A program made the translations under genes and the position numbers. A model generated the notes under the pieces. That model was not told the DNA's origin and did not search any database. It saw nothing but the letters and a program-made list of their open reading frames with translations. From assembly GCA_903813345.2 (NCBI GenBank), contig CAIIXF020000006.1:33145524-33209523 (forward strand): a DNA stretch of 64,000 bases. Reading direction: 5' to 3'. The stretch comes from Owenia fusiformis. Taxonomy: Eukaryota; Annelida; Polychaeta; Sabellida; Oweniidae. Positions 57,634 through 64,000 of this stretch are shown piece by piece. Positions within the stretch are counted from its first letter, which is position 1, and every line of letters begins with the position of its first letter.

Positions 57634-58410
57634 ACTCTGTATATTATATATGTATATTTCTGATCTACAAAGTTTAGGTTTCTTAGGAAGTGTGTCCAAA
57701 ATATGTGCCTTTGTAAAACATTATCGTTATCGTCATACTTAATGGGGACGAAATGATTATGAGATGTAGAACATTAATAACTTTAGCTTAGTTGTTTGTC
57801 ACATCCTGTCTTATATGGGTAATATTCTCACATAAGATGGATTCTCTTTGAAACTTATGCTGACATGTAGATCAGAAATAGTCTTAACGCATCTTTCTCT
57901 GTTGATGAAATTCTGCCATCTTATTTTCTTATTGACTTATATGTACAATGTATGTCCATGATTCCAGCATTGAATTCAGCAAATGCAACTAATCGTCACA
58001 CAACCCTGTAAGAAATAATTAAGTTTTGATCCATCAACAGCTGCATTTTTTTCTTTTTTTAGTTTGACATTTTTTATTTATTTCATTAAATCCTCTAAAT
58101 CCATATACATGTTTGTGTTATCATCCATGACCTAGCAGCTGAATGCGGTTTGGCTCAAGAGTCACCTTCATCTAACCATTAACCCTGATTCCTCTAACAA
58201 AACATACTTCTAAAGTTAATACCTGTTTTTGCAACTTCTGTGATGATTCCATGTTTGAATTCATCATGACGTTCTGACAGGATGTTGCAAAACAGGAAAG
58301 TAAAGTTAGATCAGTGATCATGAAAAACAATTTAAGGCCTATTAATGCTATTTGATGTAAATCTAAAATATACTTTCTAGAATTTTGTCTTGTACATGTA
58401 TGTTATCTAA

Positions 58411-58600
58411 CAATGGAATGTTTGTTCATCTATATAAATGCCTGAACTCTGAATTTGTTGTTTAGTTGATTCAGTTTGCATGCTATTTGATGTCTAACTA
58501 TTTCTTTCAATGGGATGTTTGTTCATCTTTGTCAATGCCTGAACTCTGAATCTGTATGTATCTGTTGTTAGCTGATTTAGTTTGCATTGTCCATGCTTCA
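58411..58600. repeat. 97-bp tandem duplication, two diverged copies
   Basis: Both copies start CAATGG[AG]ATGTTTGTTCATC, share ATGCCTGAACTCTGAAT, and include a TTGATTCAGTTTGCAT-like block. They differ by substitutions and small insertions. Confidence 0.7.
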
Positions 58601-58803
58601 TTAGTGTGCAGCATTTCATCTAACTTCATAATTACAATATATGATTGATAACCCTGCATGACAGTAACTCCTAAGGATCATATAGTAATCATTTTCTGCT
58701 TATAGGGAAGAAGGTTTGCTCAGTTTGGCTCTCAAAAACTTTGGTTTGTTTATAGATTACAATTTTTCCTTCATTGTATTTTGGCCTTTACCCTTTTATC
58801 AAT

Positions 58804-59361
58804 ATTATCCCAATGAACGAAGTTCACAGGGATCAAGTAGACCAATTAATTTCTGTTTGGTAGAAGGATGTATAATGCTAAATGGTTTAATCCAAAATAT
58901 ATATTTTACAATATAACCTCTGAAATAAAATTAGCTAAATTTTTTAGGGAGGAAACTGATTTTGCTCTTCTGATCTCTTTGTTAAATATGGCTGAGAGTT
59001 GTGTTCTCCATTTAGAAATTAAAAGTGTGGCAAAATTATCAAAAATGAATAAATGTTTGTAGCTCCAAATTATAAATCCATTGTAGTTATAAATTCAGTT
59101 GTTTGTGTCTCACATGATGAAATCATAGCCATAGTTTAACACTGTGGTGAAACTCTTCAAAATATTTACAAAAACATATTTGTTCCAGCATTTCATGTTT
59201 GAGGTAACCCCCAACATTGTTTTCATTGATATAATATTGTGATAAAGAATATTTCCATCTATTTAAAGCATGAAATATTCAAAATGACGATTTTGACAGG
59301 ATTTAGGAAAATGTTTTGTTTTTTGGGATATACTACTCTGTGTAGTTGCCATTTTCTAGTT
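58804..59361. repeat. Dispersed repeat, highly diverged copy
   Basis: Begins ATTATCCCAATGAACGAAGT and ends GGGATATACTACTCTGTGTA then GTTGCCATTTTCTAG, matching the family termini. The microsatellite is lost. Confidence 0.55.
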
Positions 59362-59440
59362 TGTCTAACTATATAATAATCTTTGTATTTATCAACCCAA
59401 CTGGACCTCTGAGCTTTATATTCTGGGATTCACTATATGC

Positions 59441-59636
59441 CATGGGCGTAGCGCCCGGTACGCTGGGTGCACACAGGCGTACCAGATGGTTGCAAATTTG
59501 CTCCAAATATAACCAAATTTGAAAATTTTCCGGGGGGAGAACCCCCAGACCCCCCTGAATGCTCGTTTTTTGATTCACTCAACTCTTGTTCCTGTGGTCG
59601 TGGCGTACTACTTGAAAAAATAGCGCTACGCCCATG
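59441..59636. mobile_element. Short hAT-like MITE
   Basis: The left end CATGGGCGTAGCGC and right end GCGCTACGCCCATG are perfect 14-bp inverted repeats. TATGC lies directly outside both ends. The interior has the GGGGGGAGAACCCCCAGACC block common in animal hAT-related MITEs. Superfamily is inferred from terminal style; an 8-bp duplication is not clear. Confidence 0.65.
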
Positions 59637-61087
59637 TATGCTGGTGCCTTTTAAAAATGTGCCAGTAAAATGTGTCATATAGTGTATTACCACCAATTTT
59701 ATAATGATCAAAATTAAAGCATTTTACCCTTATAATATCCCTGTTGATTAAAACTTTGTGTTTAAGTGTATTAAAATGTAAATGTCAAATCAAAATGTTG
59801 TTTGAGAAGTTGGGAAACCATTAGATCTTGGATAGAATGAACTTTTACCCCAAAAGTTAGAAGAGAATATATTACGTAGTATATTATATAGTTTAATTAT
59901 TTATGAGCAAAACCACTAACTGTTTTCTAGAAGATATAGGTATTTTAGAATGAATAATTTGAATTTTCATGTTGATGGGAGAACAAAAATAATTGATTGA
60001 GTTAGAAGATTGGTTCTTACCAAGATTTAATGGTCAACTTTAGTCTTGAAGTTCATGTAATATTAATGTAATAACTTAATGTATCAATTCTATAATTTTT
60101 ATAGATATCTTGTGCATGATATCAATATAATAGAAGACTTGACTGGAATAAGAACCTGTTAATTATTATACATATAGCATGTCCCGCTTTCAAGTACTCT
60201 TTCCTAGACTTTAAGGATTCTAGTTGAAATAAGATAACCATATTAGGTGTAAGTGGAAACGTTGTAGATGAAAGTAGCCAATCCTCAGGCTGAGTTTAAC
60301 CGACTTTTTCTCAAGAAATTCTTGTCTTATTCATACTTTGAAACATTTCCATTTGATTTCTGTGGACTATGCATGACATTTTGAATACAGAATACTTGTT
60401 TATATTGATGTCATAAATCATTGATTTTTCGGCTATTTTGATCAGTTTTTGCACAATTTGACTGTCATTATCAACATCTTACATTTGCCTAGTCCACATA
60501 AAAATGCAACATTTCAAAGTTTTTGGGAATACAATTAAAGTTTTAGAGCATACTCTTGTAAACTGTCTTGGAACAGAGTTTCTCTCAGGTAAGACAAATT
60601 TTTCTACAAATCATCCTCCATGGGTTTCCATCTCTCAAGAGTAAAATCAGTTTAACTTGAGCTTGATTGTGAACCAGCTTCACTAATTTACATTTCCACT
60701 TCCACCCAGTGAACCAGTATCTAAGGTTATATTTCTTACATGACTAACTCAGATTAAGCCATCTTAACCTCACAGTTGTCTTTCATCCTGAGCTGAAATT
60801 ACTTGTGACATGATTTACTTATATACAACAAAAAAATGGCAACTTAAACACTGTTGCTATGGGTGCCACTACATCTTTGACAGTTTGCTTTGATTTCATA
60901 ACAATGGACTTTATGTCTATGCACATCCAAGTATTGTAATGTCATAATAATGAAAAGAATAAAATTCCAATCATTAGGAAGTTGATTTTCACCCAAATTT
61001 TGCTTTTACCATATTTTTGATAAAAGGTGAAAATATAGTCATATGAGAAATACTCTCTTGTTTTCATAATTTTGAATTATCAAAGCT

Positions 61088-61210
61088 TATCAGTAATGGA
61101 CTTCAAACGAGACCCCCTGTATATGTATTATCAGGAATGGACTTCAAACGAGACCCCCTGTATATGTATTATCAGGAATGGACTTCAAACAAGACCCCCT
61201 GTATATGTAT
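61088..61210. repeat. 41-bp tandem repeat, three copies
   Basis: Units 61088-61128, 61129-61169 and 61170-61210 share TATCAG[TG]AATGGACTTCAA and GAGACCCCCTGTATATGTAT, with one or two substitutions each. Confidence 0.9.
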
Positions 61211-62283
61211 TGCACATTCTGAGCTATAGTTGCGGGCACAAACTAGCATTCCATTCGTATCAGAATGTTTGTTATTTAGCCATTATGTCAGGGAATGTGT
61301 TTATGTATTTTATTTTGCCATAAAAAGTAATTTCATGTAGGATCCGCCATTCCTTATAGAGTGTGAAAGCAAGATGTCATTGATAGCTCTTTCCTGTACC
61401 CTACCCTGCGGATATCATCTGAACAAATTGCTTCATTTATTCAAGCAGGATTTATAAAGTTTGGTGGCACATACATGTATATACTTAATAAAAATAATTG
61501 GTTATGTTGTGTTGTGTTGTAGTGTGATTTCAGTAATAACTCTATTTCAATAATGGTTTATACTCCATTTAGCATGTGCATGTAACCATGGAGATATGTT
61601 ATCTGGATACCTAACAAAGTGAAGTATCAGCTGTTGACTTGCTGAGAGAGGGAATTCCCTACCTGACCTACATTAGATGTGTGTTTCAGTAATGTTATAG
61701 CTATGCCAACATGGCTTCTTTTAGCAACATTGAAAAGCCTACAAGCGCATATCAGTTTGTTCCCAATGGCATCATTGACCAAAATGATGTCCGGTCTTTC
61801 CCAGGGGAATACATTTGATTACGAGACTCTCATTTTGATTCAAATATAGACTTGTCACATGACTGAAACACCCATTTAAAGTAGGTCAAACGGCTGTTGG
61901 GTATCCAGTGATACATCCCTAAAGTAACACAGAGAAAGTCTGATCATTTCTGTGGGACTTTAGGGATGAAATAAGTTTAAAATATTGATGTTAAATCACT
62001 TGATCACATTCTTGAATTTGATTTGCAATTGGAGTAAAATTTAATTTATTAAATGAAAAATATGTTTTAGAGCTGTTTGACATTCTATGTGCATATATAG
62101 ATGTATCCCTGCTAAAAGGCTTTAATTGATCATCTTACTTGACTTGACCAACTTGCATCACAGCCACACTCACAACATGGAATTTATCACTTGAATGGTT
62201 CTCTCATTGTGCTTTTCTTCTTCATGTACTTTTCATATGATGTCATTTTTAGCTTTTTTTATATTATTTATACTAATTTTCAG

Positions 62284-62919
62284 AAATCCACTACAAAGAA
62301 GAAAAGATGGACCCCTCCTGTTGCCCCAAGCCAAGCAGAAGAAAGCAAGCCTGCCTCTAGTGAACGTAAATCGTCACAGGCTGCCACACATAAGGCAGCA
62401 CCTTCTGGCCTCAAAAATGCACCCCTTCAAATTGTAACTAGCAATGTATCAGAAAGTGATTCAATTGATAAAGCCCCAGAGATTGTCAAATCCACAGATG
62501 AGCTAAATGATGACCGCCCACCCCAGGGGATCTCACGTGGCTTAGTTGCCAAATGGAAATCAATGGAGGATGTATCAGTTGGTGCCCCTACTCCAGAGAA
62601 AAGTGAAATAACTCGTAAAATGTCTACTAAGCGGGATCGCAATCCATATTTATCTAAGAGAATAAGCTCTGTGAAGGATTTTGATGATACATTTGAACGC
62701 CATGAGCCAGATGGTGTTGAACAAACAGAAATAGTGTCAGAGAAAACCCCTCAAGAAATGATGGGAGATGGAGGGGTGTTTGAAAGCAGTCCAAATGTCA
62801 ACCCAAATTTGATCAGTGAAAAAGATAGCCATGATGAAGCAGAGATGCCTGAGCATGGCATTGCTAGGAACCTGCTAGCAAAGTGGAAATCAATGGAAGT
62901 GATTCCTGGCTCAGAATAG
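62284..62919 (+). CDS. LIMA1-like: Terminal coding exon with two further WKSME modules and stop
   Basis: 636 bases including TAG at 62917-62919; phase 0 in. Acceptor actaattttcag|AAA. It encodes KSTTKKKRWTPPVAPSQAEE and onward, with a basic start and an RWTPP variant of the TPPR spacer. Two more modules follow: one ending PPQGISRGLVAKWKSMED (about 62520-62570), the other GGVFESSPNVNPNLISEKDS ... EHGIARNLLAKWKSME at the extreme C-terminus, ending VIPGSE. So the protein stops directly after the last helix. The upstream hydrophobic bases in the same open frame (62191-62283) are intron. Confidence 0.92.
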   Translation, partial: KSTTKKKRWTPPVAPSQAEESKPASSERKSSQAATHKAAPSGLKNAPLQIVTSNVSESDSIDKAPEIVKSTDELNDDRPPQGISRGLVAKWKSMEDVSVGAPTPEKSEITRKMSTKRDRNPYLSKRISSVKDFDDTFERHEPDGVEQTEIVSEKTPQEMMGDGGVFESSPNVNPNLISEKDSHDEAEMPEHGIARNLLAKWKSMEVIPGSE

Positions 62920-63340
62920 GTATTTCTTAAATAGATTGTCTATAGATTAAAATATAAAATATTATAATCAAGATGATCTCTTGAAACTGATCAAAATCAA
63001 GTGCATTCCATTTTCTGACACCCCTCCTTGCAATATGTGTACAGTTGGATTAGTCCATTCATAGGGGAGCAAGCATGCTCAGCGTACACTAGGGCGATAT
63101 TTACTGATATATAATATGTATAAAACTATGATATGCTATATAAACTGTATATACTTATACTGTATAAGTAGTTTGGACATTTTAAAGGTATGCAATATGA
63201 GGGGTCTATACTTTATATGAAATTATGTATATATATTTTAAATAATGATGCCAATCATATACTTGTATGTGTTAATTATTCAAATTATATGTTATTGTAA
63301 ATGTTTGCATTCTACAATAAATTGAAAAATTTGAGTACAT
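62920..63340 (+). other. 3' untranslated region
   Basis: Follows the stop codon; AT-rich with no coding frame. Candidate polyadenylation signals are AATAAA at 63316-63321 and again at 63363-63368. Exact cleavage site cannot be seen. Confidence 0.6.
63316..63321 (+). terminator. Polyadenylation signal AATAAA
   Basis: Canonical hexamer about 400 bases after the stop codon, with a second AATAAA at 63363-63368. A T-rich stretch follows. Confidence 0.55.
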
Positions 63341-63500
63341 GGGGATCTAGCTAACTGGCTGAAATAAAGGATGGTCATCTGCTCGAATCAATTGAAGCAT
63401 CACTATATGTTACTAGATTAATAGAAAACAAGTTGAATGTAGAAAGCATTATAAATGTGGTTAGTTTTATATTTATACGAATGTACAATTTGATAATTTA

Positions 63501-63694
63501 AAGGGTGGAAAAAGAAATGTCAATATGATAAAGTTTTGCACAAATGTGTTAAATCAAAAAATATAGAATTTCCTGGTGGAAAAAGTAGTTGTTATTCTCA
63601 TATATGAGATTGATGTTTAATATTGTGTTTTTCAATTTTTTCTATCTTATGTTACATGCAATGTTCAAAAATTGACAAATTTTGGCCCACCCTG
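63501..63694. mobile_element. Small MITE with mariner-like ends, TA target
   Basis: The left end (TA)AAGGGTGGAAAAAGAAATGT and the right end, read on the minus strand, (TA)CAGGGTGGGCCAAAATTTGT are similar over about 25 bases (both continue CAAT). The right end also resembles the CAGGGTGG terminus of the element at 21534, so it may be a related, shorter member. Confidence 0.5.
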
Positions 63695-64000
63695 TAGTCA
63701 CTCTATTCAGACAGTACTTGCAGAAAATGCTTGATGCTTTATATGTGGACATGGTGCAGAGTTAATGGTCAGTTTTACATTTGAATTTGTGATATTTTAT
63801 AAACCAAGCCATGTTGTGTATTCAGTTATATTCCATACAAGTGTATATTCATACCCAATGCAAAGGAAATAGTTGCGTACTTCATTCTTTAGGGATAGGC
63901 ATTAAACCTTCACTTTCACTAGTCTGAATAACAAACTTCAAATAACAAAATTCAAATGGCTCCAAACCACACAAACATCCTCACCAAGCATTTCTACAAG
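63695..64000. other. Sequence downstream of the gene; nothing recognised
   Basis: AT-rich, no open frame, no repeat recognised. Confidence 0.5.

Larger units (their letters stand above)
55024..62283. other. Last intron (7.3 kb), rich in dispersed repeats
   Basis: Contains three to four copies of the TCCG dispersed family, a 97-bp tandem duplication, a short hAT-like MITE and a 41-bp triple repeat. A 35-codon ORF at 61711-61818 has coding-like composition but no fitting splice sites. Elsewhere featureless and AT-rich. Confidence 0.6.
1034..63321 (+). other. LIMA1-like: Gene span: EPLIN/LIMA1-like LIM and actin-binding protein, 5' end outside window
   Basis: Thirteen exons (1034-1768, 4105-4497, 7655-7703, 8263-8546, 11423-11704, 16264-16385, 17464-17537, 21363-21455, 25244-25300, 47119-47266, 49902-50010, 53677-55023, 62284-62919) join with matching intron phases and no internal stop, giving 1442 codons plus stop. 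One LIM domain is present, and the NYDEGFG sequence after it is characteristic of the EPLIN (LIMA1)/Xin-associated LIM class. Known members bind and bundle actin filaments at stress fibres, adherens junctions or muscle attachments; that role here is inferred from family. The rest is low-complexity, acidic and modular, as expected for a scaffold protein. At least four extra exons look like alternative first exons and one like a cassette exon. Intron sizes range from about 0.6 kb to 21.8 kb. The N-terminus lies upstream of the window. Confidence 0.85.

Noticed and set aside
60504-60589. ATG-started open segment ending at strong donor TCTCAG|GTAAGA
   Set aside because: It leaves one base (phase 1) but the next exon at 62284 needs phase 0, and the joined frame soon hits a stop.

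Overview
The window is eukaryotic and AT-rich: long introns with GT..AG boundaries, many short inverted-repeat transposons, minisatellites and one satellite array. Codon use, gene style and a single EPLIN-type LIM domain suggest an invertebrate animal, most likely a lophotrochozoan such as a mollusc. That taxonomic guess is inference. I see no bacterial genes, tRNAs, rRNAs or CRISPR arrays.

Essentially the whole window is one plus-strand gene for a LIM-domain actin-binding protein of the EPLIN/LIMA1 type. Thirteen constitutive-looking exons can be chained from 1034 to 62919 with every intron phase matching: 4329 coding bases, 1442 codons plus stop. The 5' end lies outside the window, because the first visible exon has a splice acceptor and no start. 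In protein order the exons give: a Thr-rich segment with repeated DLL motifs (1034-1768); an acidic segment (4105-4497); Glu/Pro-rich linkers (7655-8546); a first WK-type helix motif (11423-11704); one complete LIM domain split over two exons (16264-17537) followed by the EPLIN-like NYDEGFG extension (21363-21455); an acidic linker (25244-25300); and a long disordered C-terminal half built from repeated [GE]-x-[YF]-E-[NS]-x-P / ETD / helix modules (47119-62919). A polyadenylation signal follows at 63316.

The most striking feature is isoform architecture. Extra exons with their own ATG and a good donor sit inside the introns, and their donor phases match the next shared exon: 2909-3880 (phase 0), 26917-27019, 30486-30594, 32936-33014 and 36802-39757 (all phase 1). 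A further in-frame exon of exactly 144 bases lies at 48468-48611 (phase 2 to 2). The 36802 exon alone codes for 985 residues, including 36 tandem copies of a VPETPxx heptad. Starts downstream of the LIM exons would give proteins that keep the C-terminal modules but lack the LIM domain.

The introns hold a dense set of repeats: a Tc1/mariner-type element with a transposase remnant inserted in a 96-bp satellite array (21.5-24.6 kb); MITEs with TA, TTAA or 8-bp target duplications; a compact LTR-like element with 463-bp direct repeats (43150-44941); long near-perfect hairpins (18.9 kb, 45.1 kb); and several copies of a dispersed family starting CCCATCGAACGAA and carrying a TCCG-rich microsatellite. 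The longest non-coding ORFs are by-products of these repeats.
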